From contig NC_052357.1 in NCBI RefSeq assembly GCF_009727055.1, positions 14,763,376-14,827,375 of the forward strand: 64,000 bases of DNA, read 5' to 3'. Source of the DNA: Benincasa hispida. Its lineage: Eukaryota > Streptophyta > Magnoliopsida > Cucurbitales > Cucurbitaceae. The position numbers and the translations under genes were made by a program. Below, one piece after another: positions 46,067 through 55,746 of the stretch. The notes beneath the pieces are model-generated. The model searched no databases. It was not told where the DNA came from and saw only the letters and a program-made list of their open reading frames with translations. The stretch's first letter is position 1. Every line of letters starts with the position of its first letter.

Positions 46067-47602
46067 AATTGGATAAATTACAAAGTATGCTTCAAGAGAA
46101 AATTAATGGAAAAAAATTCCTTTTGGTCATGGACGATGTGTGGAATGAAGAGCATGAGAAATGGATTAGTCTACAAAGATTTCTAATGGTTGGTGCCAAG
46201 GGAAGTAAGATTTTGCTGACAACTCGTAGTCTACTAGTTGCACAGGCTTTTGACACAATTTGGTTCCATCACTTAAAAGAACTTGACAAAAAGAACTCTT
46301 GGGTGTTGTTTAGAAAAATGCATTCATAAACGAAGAAGAACAACTTGAGAATTCTAATTTGGTTGGAATCGGTAAGGAGATTGTAGCAAAGCTGAAAGGT
46401 TTTCCTCTTGCAATAAGAGTAGTTGGTCGTTTGTTATATTTCAAAAACACAGAAGTGGATTAGTTGTCATTCAAGGACAATGAACTTTGCACGATTTTGC
46501 AACAAGAAAATCAGATTCAGTTAATACTGAAAATTAGTTTTAACCACCTTCCATCTAATTTATAGAAATGTTTTACATATTGTGCTTTGTTTTTGAAAGA
46601 TCATGAGTTTCAAAAGGATAGATTGGTAAAACTATGGATGGCACAAGATTTCATTCAACCACGTAATAAGAAGGTAATTGAAGATGTTGGGGATGATTAT
46701 TTTAAAGAGTTAGTGGGGAGGTCATTCTTTCAAGATATAAGAAAAAAATAAATGGGGAGACATCGAGAAATGTAAGATGCATGATTTGATGCATGATCTT
46801 GCATGTTCTATAGCAGAAAATGAATATGTGGTTGGAAGTGATGGTGTTGTTGTCTCCATTGATAAAAAGAACTCGACATGTCTCATTTTCCTATAGGAGC
46901 TCAATGCCAATATCAGGGGAACTTGTACCTAAATCATTCACTGAGGCAAAGAGATTGAGAACATTGGATATGAATTTTAATTCTATTTCTTTCCTCAAAG
47001 AAATGTATCACATTAACCTTCTTCGATTGCGAACATTAAATTTAGACTTTAGTTGTTGCCATCCTCCTAAGTTTATTCGTAAGTTGAAACATTTGAGATA
47101 TCTTAATCTTTCTGATTTGAATATAGATTTCCTTCTTAACTTTATTTCCAAATTGTATAATTTGGAAACACTTATCCTTCGCGATTGTATTTGGTTAAGA
47201 GAAATGCCAAAAGATATTAGCAATTTGATCAATCTTAGGCATCTTGATATATATAATTGTAGCAGTTTGACTCACATGCCAAAAGGGCTAGGTGGGATGA
47301 ACAGCCTTCAGACAATGAATTTGTTTGTATTAGGGAAGGAAAAAGGTGGCGATTTAAGTGAATTGAATGTACTTAAAAGCTTGAGAGGATCCTTATGTAT
47401 TCAAGAATAACAATTTTGCACAATTGCTGATTTAAAAAATCTTAAATACTTTGAAGAGAAGTCTTGAATTCAAAAGTTGAAATTACATTGGGACACAAAT
47501 AAGAAGAAGTAGAAAATTGATGAAGATCAAGGGATTTTAGAGTGCTTAAAGCCACATTCAAATCTTCGCAAAATGCATATTAAAGGATATGAATGAAGTT
47601 AT
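46067..47602 (+). pseudogene. CC-NBS-LRR resistance-gene homologue, part 1 (NB-ARC and first LRRs)
   Basis: Plant intracellular immune receptor remnant. The coiled coil and P-loop are missing; sequence starts just before kinase-2 (FLLVMDDVWNE, 46117-46149), followed by RNBS-B (GSKILLTTRS) and RNBS-C (LKELDKKNSWVLF). TAA at 46327-46329 and a frameshift lead to a GLPL-type motif (KGFPLAIRVVG, about 46390-46422), TAG at 46461-46463 and 46563-46565, the non-TIR RNBS-D (KCFTYCALFLKDHEF) and, after another shift near 46740-46752, MHD (46777-46785). LRRs follow in an open stretch, 46820-47410 (LRRLRTLNL and NLETLILRDC-type repeats), then stops at 47408-47410 and 47466-47468. VMDDVW with Trp and the RNBS-D form indicate a CNL; cucurbit Fom-2-like genes look similar. 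It is interrupted at 47602 by a copia element. Confidence 0.9.
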
Positions 47603-47864
47603 TGTTGAAAAGTTTGTCTTTATTAAACTTTATTTGTAGCATTTAGTGTGACTTTTGGCTTTTGTGACTTTTAGTTTTTTTGTAACCAATAGTGATTTTT
47701 GAGTTATAGAAGTTATGTAAGTTATGAGTATTTGATAACATTTATAGCTTTAACCATTGGCATTCCTATGGTTATGTTTGTAAGCCTATATAAAGGCATG
47801 CTTAGTTTAATGGAAAATATATCTCTCATTTTTCATATTTTTCCTCCACGTTTTTTTTCTAACA
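47603..47864 (+). repeat. 5' LTR of the copia element
   Basis: 262 bases, TGTTGAAAAG to TCTAACA, with TATATAAA at 47787-47794. Confidence 0.93.
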
Positions 47865-47867
47865 TAG

Positions 47868-47879
47868 TGGTATCAGAGC
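47868..47879 (+). other. Primer binding site, initiator tRNA-Met type
   Basis: TGGTATCAGAGC three bases after the 5' LTR. Confidence 0.92.
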
Positions 47880-47902
47880 TAGTAGAAAATATTGAGAGAA
47901 AA

Positions 47903-48758
47903 ATGGCCAATGGTGGGATAGGTTCATTTCAACTACCAATGCTTACGAAGCTCAACTATGACAATTGGAGCATCAAGATAAAAGCGTTACTAGGTGCACA
48001 AGACGTGTGGGAGATCGTGGAGAACGGTATCCAAGAGGCAGAAGCTGAAGCCTATCAAGCACAAAGAGATGCGTTAAAGGAGACAAGAAAGAATGACAAG
48101 AAGGCCCTTTATAACTTGTATCAATCGGTGGACGAAGATACGTTTGAGACCATCGCCAATGCGGAGACGTCAAATGCGGCATGGGACAAGCTCCAATCGA
48201 CTCATAGAGGAGCCGATCATGTGAAAAAGGTACGGTTGCAAACCTTATGTTGTGAGTTTGAATCTTTACAAATGAAGGAGGTGAAGGTGATAGCGGAATA
48301 TGACACAAAAGTAATGGCTATCGTCAACCAATTGAGACAGAATGGTGAAGAAGTCACCGATGCTCGTGTCATGGAGAAGGTTCTACGAAACCTAAATACG
48401 AAGTTCGAGATTATCGCCATGACGATCGAGGAGACACATGATCTCGAGAACATGACAATTGAAAAATTTGCAGGCTTGTTATAAGCCTATGAGGAGAAAA
48501 AGAAAAGGAGGATGGAGCAAATAGAGACCATTGAACACTTCTCCAACTCAAAATCAAGGAAGAGAATAGTCGTGGACGTGGAAGAAGTCATGGTGGTCGA
48601 GGCCATGATAGAAGAGGTGAAGCCAACACTGATGTTTCTAAAAACTCGTCTGAATCCTCAAGAGGAAGAGGAGGTCGAGGTCGTGGAAGACGTGGTGTAA
48701 GGTCCAGGAGAGATAAATCTCAGGTAAAATGTTATAATTGTAACAAATATGGAAATTA
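47903..48758 (+). pseudogene. Copia gag, decayed
   Basis: ATG at 47903 gives MANGGIGSFQLPMLTKLNYD, then NWSIKIKALLGAQDVWEIVE, KKALYNLYQSVDEDTFETIA, ADHVKKVRLQTLCCEFESLQ and VMEKVLRNLNTKFEIIAMTI (UBN2-type gag domain). TAA at 48482-48484 ends the open frame; it continues past a shift with a charged Arg/Glu tail. The zinc knuckle near 48730-48770 reads CYNCNKYGNYTNEC, with Asn at the His ligand position, so it is probably non-functional. Confidence 0.88.
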
Positions 48759-48899
48759 TACGAATGAGTGTTATTCGTCTCAAACAGAGTCGATTGATCG
48801 AAAACATCAGGACCGATCAACCGCTAGCCCATCCAAAGCCCATCAAAGGCAATCCAATTATGCAGAGGAGAATGGAACTATTCGTTTAGATAGTATCTG

Positions 48900-49800
48900 G
48901 TATCTTGACACAAGAGCCTCGAATCACATGTGTGGAAAACGCGAGAAGTTTGTGGAGTTTAACGAGATGAAGAAAGATAATATTGCCTTTGGATACAATT
49001 CTTTGGCTGCCATCAAAAGAATAGGTAAAATTCTCATTCGGTTAAGAAATGGAGAAAATCAATATATCACAAATGTTTATTACATTCCCAATGTAGAAAA
49101 TAGTATATTTAATGTAGGAAAATTGTTAGAGAAAGGTTTTGAAGTTCAAATAAAAAATAATTGTTTTTATTTGAGGGATAATCATGAGAGACTTATTGCT
49201 AAAGTCTCCATAACCAAAAATCGAATGTTTCCTTTGAATATATGTAATGATGTTCCAAAATGCTTGAAGATGTGTTATGAAGATCTCTCCTGGCTATGGC
49301 ATCTACAGTTCGGGCACCTCAATTTTGGAAGTCTAGAAGATTTTTCGAAGAAGAAGTTAGTGCGAGGGTTACCACACATTCACAAACCAAACCAAGTGTG
49401 TGAAGGGTGTTTGCTTGGCAAACATCATCGAAGTACTTTTCCGAAGGAGTCTATGACAAGAGCAAAGAAGCCTTTAGAACTCATCCATGCCGATATGTGT
49501 GGAATGATCAAACTAGAGTCTCATGGTAAAAGTAAATATTTCCTTCTCTTTATTGATGATTTTTCTAGAAAAACATGGGTGTACTTTTTGAAGAAAAAAT
49601 CAGAAGTATTTGAAATCTTCAAGAGATTTAAGGCACGTGTGGAGAATGAAAGCAACCTTACAATCAAGGCCACGAGAGCCGATCGTGGTGGTGAATTCAC
49701 ATCAAATGAGTTAAAACAATTTTGAGATGAAAAAGGTATCCAACGTCCGTTAACAGTCCCAAGGACACCACAAAAAAATGGCATGGTGGAAAGGAAGAAT
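48900..49800 (+). pseudogene. Copia protease and integrase regions, decayed
   Basis: WYLDTRASNHMCG at about 48899-48937 is the protease active site with Arg in place of the Gly of D-(S/T)-G, an expected loss of activity. The open frame 48928-49725 carries the GAG-pre-integrase finger (HLQFGHLNFGSLEDF, CEGCLLGKHHR) and the integrase core: first Asp in ELIHADMCG, second in TRADRGGEFTS. TGA at 49723-49725, then the catalytic Glu block NGMVERKNR out to about 49800. Confidence 0.9.
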
Positions 49801-50794
49801 CGGAAAATCTTGAAGACATGGCAAGAAGCATGCTAAAGACAAAGAAGATGTCGAGGGAATTTTGGGCGGAGGCTATAGCTTGTGCAGTTTATTGACAAAT
49901 CGAGCACCAACCAAAAAGTGTGCTTGACAAGACGCCTAAAAAGCATGGAACGGAAGAAAGCCCGGGATTGGTCACTTCAAGGTGTTAGGAGTATTGCATA
50001 TGCTCATGTGTCGAAAGAAAATAGGACCAAGCTCGATGATCTAAGCCATCGGCTATGATGCAAGTTCAAAGGGTTATCGTCTTTACGTACCTTTGAATGG
50101 AAGGTAATGATTAGTCGTGATGTTGTTTTTTATTGAGGAAGCCTCTTGGGATTGGAATATACAGAGGAGGAGTATGATTTCCTCATATTTTGAAGAAGAC
50201 GATTGAAAATGACCAATCAGGGATGAAATGGGTAAAGGTTTGCCCATTCAGTGCCACCTCATTCGACCGATCGATATCATCTGAAGGTTATCCAGCGATT
50301 CAGAGAAGGAAATTGGCCCAAGAGGAACTCGAAGTCTACAGGAACTTATGAGGTAAATGAAAATCAAAATGACATAATTCTCTATTGTCTTTTTGGTTGA
50401 TTGTGAGTTATTAGTTTCCAAAGAGCCATTGCAAGCCAGAAATGGAAGGATGCAATGGATGAAGAAATTCGAGCGATAGAGAAAAATGACACATGGGAGT
50501 TGACCAAGCTTCCAAAAGGGCACAAACCGATTAGAGTGAAGTGGTATACAAGACAAAGAGAAAAGTAAATGGCGTGTTGAGAGACAAGGCGAGACTAGTG
50601 GTGAAAGGGTATAGCCAACGACATGGCATCAACTACGATCAGGTATTTGCCCCTATTGTTTGCCTTGAAACTATTCGTTGATTATTGCTTTGGGAGCCAT
50701 AATCATTGGAAAGATACATCAAATGGATGTCAAATCGACATTCTTGAACGGAAATTCTTGAGGAAGAGGTCTATGTGGAACAACCATTGGGTTA
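49801..50794 (+). pseudogene. Copia integrase C-terminus and reverse transcriptase start, heavily broken
   Basis: Frame changes every 50-150 bases. Readable words include WKDAMDEEIRAIEKNDTWEL near 50440-50505 and VVKGYSQRHGINYDQVFAPI near 50598-50660, typical of copia reverse transcriptase N-terminal blocks, and MDVKSTFLNG near 50720-50750. Confidence 0.8.
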
Positions 50795-51936
50795 TTGAAG
50801 TCTAAGGGTGAAGAAGATAAAGTGCTTCGATTGAAGAAGGCACTTTATGGTTTAAAGCAAGCACCAAGAGCATGGAATTCGAAGATTGACAAGTACTTTC
50901 AAGAGAAGAAGTATATGAAGTGTCCTTATGAGCATGCCCTCTACATCAAAATGCAAGGTGAAAGCATACTAATCATTTGTTTATATGTTGATGATTTAGT
51001 ATTTACCGGAAACAATCCTAGCATGTCTGATGAGTTCAAAAGAGAGATGGAAAAAGACTTTCAAATGACGGACATTGGTCTTATGAGTTACTATCTTGGG
51101 ATCGAGGTCAAAAAAGGTGAAGATGAGATTTTTATATCCCAAGAGGGCTATGCTAAAGAAGTGCTCAAGAAGTTCAATATGAATGATGCTAATCCAGTTG
51201 GAACACTGATGGAATGTGGAGTCAAAATCACCAAGCAAGATGGAGGAGAGAAGATAAATTCTACATATTTCATAAGCTTGGTTGGACGTTTGAGATACTT
51301 GACATGTACAAGACCGGATATTCTTTATTCAGTTGGAATTATTAGTCGATTTATGGAGGAACCGACAATAACACATTGCAAAATGGCAAAAAGGATACTT
51401 CACTACATCAAAGGGATGATTGGGTATAGTCTTTCCTATGTCTCTTCTAGCAATTTTGATATTGTAGGTTATTGTCATAGTGATTGGACTAGTGATTTGG
51501 ATGATTGAAAGAGCACTACGGGGTTAGATTTTTATTGGTGAAATGACATGGATGTAAAAAAAGCAACCCATAGTCACATTATCAACATGCGAGGCAGAGT
51601 ATGCCACAGCAACTTCATATGTATGTCGTAGACATATAATTTGGCTAAGAAACTTAGTGAAGAAGTTGAAGTTTCAAATGGAAGGTCCAATGGAGATTTT
51701 TGTTGACAACAAATCGACCATTGCCTTAGCCAAAAATCCAGTATTTCATGAGAGGAGCAAGTACATTGATACTTGATTTTACTACATTCGGGATTGCATT
51801 ACGAAGAAAGAAGTGAAACTCAAATATATCAAGTCACAAGTCCAAGTGGTGGACATTTCAACAAATCCTCTCAAGTTGGAGACTTTTATCAAAATGAGGA
51901 GTTTACTTGGTGTAACAAATCAAGTTTAAGGGGGCG
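50795..51936 (+). pseudogene. Copia reverse transcriptase and RNase H, decayed
   Basis: Open frame 50795-51508: LKKALYGLKQAPRAWNSKID, catalytic LIICLYVDDLVFTG, LGIEVKKGEDEIFISQEGYA, YLTCTRPDILYSVGIISRFM and the RNase H start GYCHSDWTSDLDD, ended by TGA at 51506-51508. Downstream RNase H words (the KSTTG block) follow in broken frames. The end has the usual STNPLKLETFIKMRSLLG-like tail near 51855-51915. Confidence 0.9.
51926..51936 (+). other. Polypurine tract of the copia element
   Basis: TTAAGGGGGCG directly before the 3' LTR. Confidence 0.85.
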
Positions 51937-52200
51937 TGTTGAAAAGTTTGTCATTATTAAACTTTATTTGTGGCATTTAGTGTGACTTTTGGGTTTCGTG
52001 ACTTTTAGTTTTTTGTAACCAATAGTGATTTTTGAGTTATAGGAATTATGTGAGTTATGAGCATTTGATGACATTTATAGCTTTAAACCATTGGCATTCC
52101 TATGGTTATGTTTGTAAGCCTATATAAAGGCATGCTTAATTGAATGGAAAATATATCTCTCATTTTTCATATTTGTCCTCCATATATATTTTTTTTAACA
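51937..52200 (+). repeat. 3' LTR of the copia element
   Basis: 264 bases, TGTTGAAAAG to TTTAACA, followed by GTTAT. Confidence 0.93.
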
Positions 52201-52205
52201 GTTAT

Positions 52206-53062
52206 GTGATTGGCTATCTTTCGTTTTCTTGGGTGGTTTGGTGAGAATAGAGATTTGGGATTGTGAAAAATTGGAGCATCTCCCTCAATTTGATCAATTT
52301 CCATGTCTCAAGCATCTTCGTCTTGGAAACATACCCAATATCGAGTACATTGATAATAGTACTTCTCTTTCTTCATTAACTTTCTTTCCGTTCCTTGAGA
52401 AACTATACATTTTTAGGATGCCTAAGTTGAAAGGGTGGTGGAAGCAGGAAATTCCATCGGAATATGCTCAATACAGTGCCTCGCTTCCAACAGCATTACA
52501 TCACCTTTTAGAGATATCGATTTCCGAATGTTCTTTGTTGGCTTCTTTTCCACAACATCCCCCTTTGCAGTCATTGAAAATATGTGGTGTTAGTATCCAA
52601 CTTTTTTATATGGTAATATGAATGGCTACAAAGATTGGTGTGGATTCTTCTTCTTCAACTTTGTCTAAATTATCTCAACTTGAGATTGGAAATATTGATA
52701 TTGAGTTCCTGTCAGATGAGTTATTCTGCAATATGACCAATCTTGAGTTTCTTAACATAGGACATTGCAAAAATATACAATTGTTTTCTTCCCATCTTGT
52801 TGATGAGGATAATGATGATGTACTATGGAAAAGACTAGGTAATCTCCGCACACTTCCACTTGAGGACATTCCCAAATTGGAGGCTTTGAATTTGAAATAT
52901 ATCAATGCCCTCGAATCTTTGACTTTATCAAATTGTCCAAATTTAGTGAGTATTGAAGGGATTGACCAACTCACTTCACTATCGAGTTTGAATATTGAAA
53001 GGTGTGCCAAATTATCTTTGTTTTTTGAAGAGGTCTGCAACCTTATGTCCCTATCACGCTTG
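52206..53062 (+). pseudogene. CNL homologue, part 2 (LRR region)
   Basis: Continues the LRR domain after the copia insertion: RIEIWDCEKLEHLPQFDQFP, CLKHLRLGNIPNIEYID, LEKLYIFRMPKLKGWW, then an in-frame TGA at 52619-52621, then SKLSQLEIGNIDIEFL, LEFLNIGHCKNIQLF, LEALNLKYINALESLTL and LSSLNIERCAKLSLFFEE. The xxLxLxx spacing with Cys/Asn is the plant NLR LRR pattern. The coding sequence is cut in a Leu codon region at the GCTTG target duplication (53058-53062) and resumes after 55450. Confidence 0.9.
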
Positions 53063-53181
53063 TGTGAAATCCGGATTTTCGTTTTTCCTAATTAAGCAGG
53101 TAATTAATCGATTAATTAGGAGAAAGTTAAATCCTATGTTGAAGAAAAAGGAAATTTCTAAGTGTTGAATAGATTTTCCTT

Positions 53182-53379
53182 GAGTAGCTTTGAGTTAAGC
53201 TTAAATCCCTGAAAATTGACTAAGTATTGGACTAGGCATTGCTATGCGAGTAGCTTTGAGTTATGTTTAATTCCCTGAAAATTGACCAAGTGTTGGACTA
53301 GGCATTGCTATGTGAGTAGCTTTGAGTTAAGCTTAAATCCCTGAAAATTGACTATGTGTTGGACTAGGCATTGTTATGC
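53182..53379 (+). repeat. Tandem repeat, 66-bp unit, three copies
   Basis: Units start at 53182, 53248 and 53314 with GAGTAGCTTTGAGTTA; they differ at a handful of positions. Inside the solo LTR. Confidence 0.85.
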
Positions 53380-53520
53380 ATTGGCCACAAGATCTTGGAA
53401 AGAGTACTTGGGAAAAGGGAAAATTCGAAAATTTGGCTAAGTATAGAATGTTGTGTGGGATGCATTGGAAGGAGGGAAAATTTGGAAATTTGTCCAAGTA
53501 TAGAATGTTGTGTGAAATGC

Positions 53521-53695
53521 GTTGGAAGAAGTTGTGTTGATGCGTTTGAAGGGACCAATGCATTGGAAGAAGTTGTGTTGATGCGTTGGAAGGGACCAAT
53601 GCATTGGAAGAAGTTGTGTAGATGCATTGGAAGGGACCAATGCATTGGAAGAAGTTGCGTTGATGCGTTGGAAGAGTTTGTGGATGCATATGAAG
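53521..53695 (+). repeat. Tandem repeat, 41-bp unit, four copies
   Basis: Units start at 53521, 53562, 53603 and 53644 with (G/A)TTGGAAGAAGTTG; nearly identical. They create overlapping ORFs on both strands (about 53333-53718) that are not genes. Confidence 0.88.
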
Positions 53696-54821
53696 GATGA
53701 ACTCATGGAGGATGTCATCTGGACATGTGGCTTGTTAGGAAGAATTCTTGAGCCTTAAGTAAAAGAGGTGGCAGCATAAGAAGACATACAAAGTTAAGGG
53801 CCATGCATTGGTGAAAGGAGAAGAAGACACATTGGGTTGTGCTAATCCAAGATTGCATTGATGGTGTAAGGAAGAGACACTTGGTCATGCGGCCAAGTAG
53901 GAGGTGTCGACCATGGAGAAATCTTGGATGCCTATAAATAGGACCAAAGACTTCATTATTCAGATCACAACTCAAAATACATGAAGAAGAGTGGGAAAGT
54001 TGAGGAAACTTTGTGTTAGAGCAAAATCCATGCATTGGACATAGAAGTTCAAAGAGGATGTATTGGATAGTGAAGTCTGGAAACCAACATCAATCTGGAA
54101 CGAGGAGTTCTCCCAGAATACACATGGGTTTGATGTGATTCTAAAGCCATCCGAAAGCTAAAAGAGTATAGTTTTCATGGTGGGGCTGCCGCAGAAGAAG
54201 CTACAAGGAATCGTGCTGGAAGCTGAGAAAAATACAGAAGGGTCAGGCTGTCGGGTAAGTTGGGCCAGTCTTATTTTGATGATTCCGGCCAAAGCACGAG
54301 GATTTATGAGCTAAGATTTTATGATAAGCATCCGAAACATTTTAGAACATGTTTTTAGAAGAAAGTGTCTTAAAATAAGGTCTGGAACTATGAGTAATCT
54401 AAGCTGATATTTAAATCTGGAATTTAGGGTTCAAAAGTGAAATCAAGGAAACCTAAGGAACTTCGGAAAGGAAAGTTCCTAACCAACCAAGGTGAGTGGT
54501 TATTGTATGTTGTAATGTTGACATAATTACTATATATAGGTAAATATATATAGGGTATAATGTTAAATTGGCATGATCAGGGATATATGTTTATCTGATT
54601 ACTATGCTTGTTAAGATATTGCTTGTATGTTTGTGTTGGAAACTGGAATTGTACCCGGGGTATATATTTAGCATGCTTGAAAAGGTACTTGGTGGAAAAA
54701 TATAGTCGGCTTCAGTTGGCAGAAAATGATAGTCGGTGACGACCGACAGGAAATATAGTCAAGATACCTAAGCATGACTAGCGGGAAAGAATTGTCGATG
54801 TGCACATTGGCGGGATAATAG

Positions 54822-54859
54822 CTGTCTCTTATACACATCTAGATGTGTATAAGAGACAG
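54822..54859. other. Nextera/Tn5 mosaic-end junction, perfect 38 bases, assembly artefact
   Basis: CTGTCTCTTATACACATCT followed directly by AGATGTGTATAAGAGACAG, two 19-base mosaic ends head to head. This is the mate-pair circularisation junction, not plant sequence. Confidence 0.97.
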
Positions 54860-55455
54860 TGCTAGGGATAACCAGTGGTAAAGCTGGGGATGTTTACATT
54901 ATGTGGTAACCAGTGGTCAAGCTGGGATTGATTATTTTAACCAACAGTTGAGTTGGGGATAATCTAGCAGATTGGCTGGAGAAATAATATTGAACTTGTG
55001 GTAATGTTCTTGTTGACTATGCATTGCTTTCCCAAAAATATATTTCTGTTGACAAAGTCATTTGTTTATCTAAAGGCACCACTTACTGTGCTTTGTAGCT
55101 CATGTTTTCCATGTTTTATGTTTTTACCCTCCCCCTTCCCCGTCCCTTGGGTAGTGAAAGGCGAGGAGTTCCAGGGTGCTGTTAAGGTCAAGGCCACGTG
55201 CCACAGTTACACTTCCGGAGGGTTTTAAGGTTGTTGTAAACTTTGTTGTTAAGTCTTTGAGTTGTATAAATGTTACATTGTTGTAATAAAATGGGTCTAC
55301 TTAATCGGTTGACATGTTTAATTTGTACATTGGTATCAGAGTTATTTCTACAAGAGTTATTAGGCAATAAGTGTCAACCAAAAGGTTGATAACTGCTACA
55401 GTCGCATCCCTCTTTCAGGCTCAGAGGGTGGTCTGGGGCAGGGTGTGACAGCTTG

Positions 55456-55746
55456 TGTATTAGGTATTGTTCCAATTTAATTTCCTTGTCAGAAGGAGTC
55501 AGCCGCCTCACTTCACTGTCAACTTTGATTATTCATGATTGTCTCAATTTAACTTTGTTGCCAGAAGGAATCAGTCGCCTCACTTCACTATCATTTTTAT
55601 GGATTAACGATTGTTCCAAATTAACTTCGTTGCCGGAAGGGCAAACTCCGCTCCTTACAAGGATCATTGATAGTGTCAAAATGCCCCAAATTACAGAACA
55701 ATTGGAAGAAGCAAAAAAAGTACAAAAGGTTGAAGAACATATTTAA
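55456..55746 (+). pseudogene. CNL homologue, part 3 (last LRRs and C-terminus)
   Basis: Same frame as part 2 across the target site. Repeats: YCSNLISLSEGVSRLTSL, STLIIHDCLNLTLLPEGI and SFLWINDCSKLTSLPEGQ, then a charged end (ITEQLEEAKKVQKVEEHI) and TAA at 55744-55746. The short regular LRRs at the end match CNLs of the cucurbit Fom-2 type in appearance. Confidence 0.88.

Larger units (their letters stand above)
47603..52200 (+). mobile_element. Ty1/copia retrotransposon inserted in the CNL
   Basis: A 4598-base element with LTRs 47603-47864 and 51937-52200, tRNA-Met primer site 47868-47879, a polypurine tract and a perfect target duplication, GTTAT, at 47598-47602 and 52201-52205. Domain order gag, protease, integrase, reverse transcriptase, RNase H is that of copia. 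It is full length but broken by many frameshifts and stops. The LTRs differ by roughly 6 percent by eye, so it is not recent. Confidence 0.95.
53063..55450 (+). mobile_element. Solo chromovirus-type LTR inside the CNL LRR region
   Basis: 2388 bases, TGTGAAATCC to GGGTGTGACA, with a perfect target duplication, GCTTG, at 53058-53062 and 55451-55455. Its ends and parts of its body match family A LTRs, here in plus orientation (for example CTATAAATAGG near 53932 and the terminal GGTGGTCTGGGGCAGG). It is a diverged subfamily with two minisatellites. An adapter junction at 54822-54859 means the inner sequence may not be continuous. Confidence 0.92.

Noticed and set aside
46820..47410. Intact LRR protein gene of 196 codons
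   Set aside because: It is the open middle part of a CNL pseudogene with stops and shifts on both sides; the first Met is internal to the NB-ARC/LRR linker.
53521..53695. CRISPR-like array of regularly spaced repeats
   Set aside because: Units are contiguous tandem copies with no unique spacers, in a plant genome.
53333..53718. Overlapping ORFs with repeated MHWSL / NALVPSNAS peptides
   Set aside because: Translation of the 41-bp tandem repeat in a solo LTR; open on both strands in several frames.
55358..55450. Initiator tRNA primer-like GGTATCAGAG near 55330 as start of an internal region
   Set aside because: It lies inside the solo LTR before its GTGTGACA end, with a target duplication right after; it is not a primer site in place.
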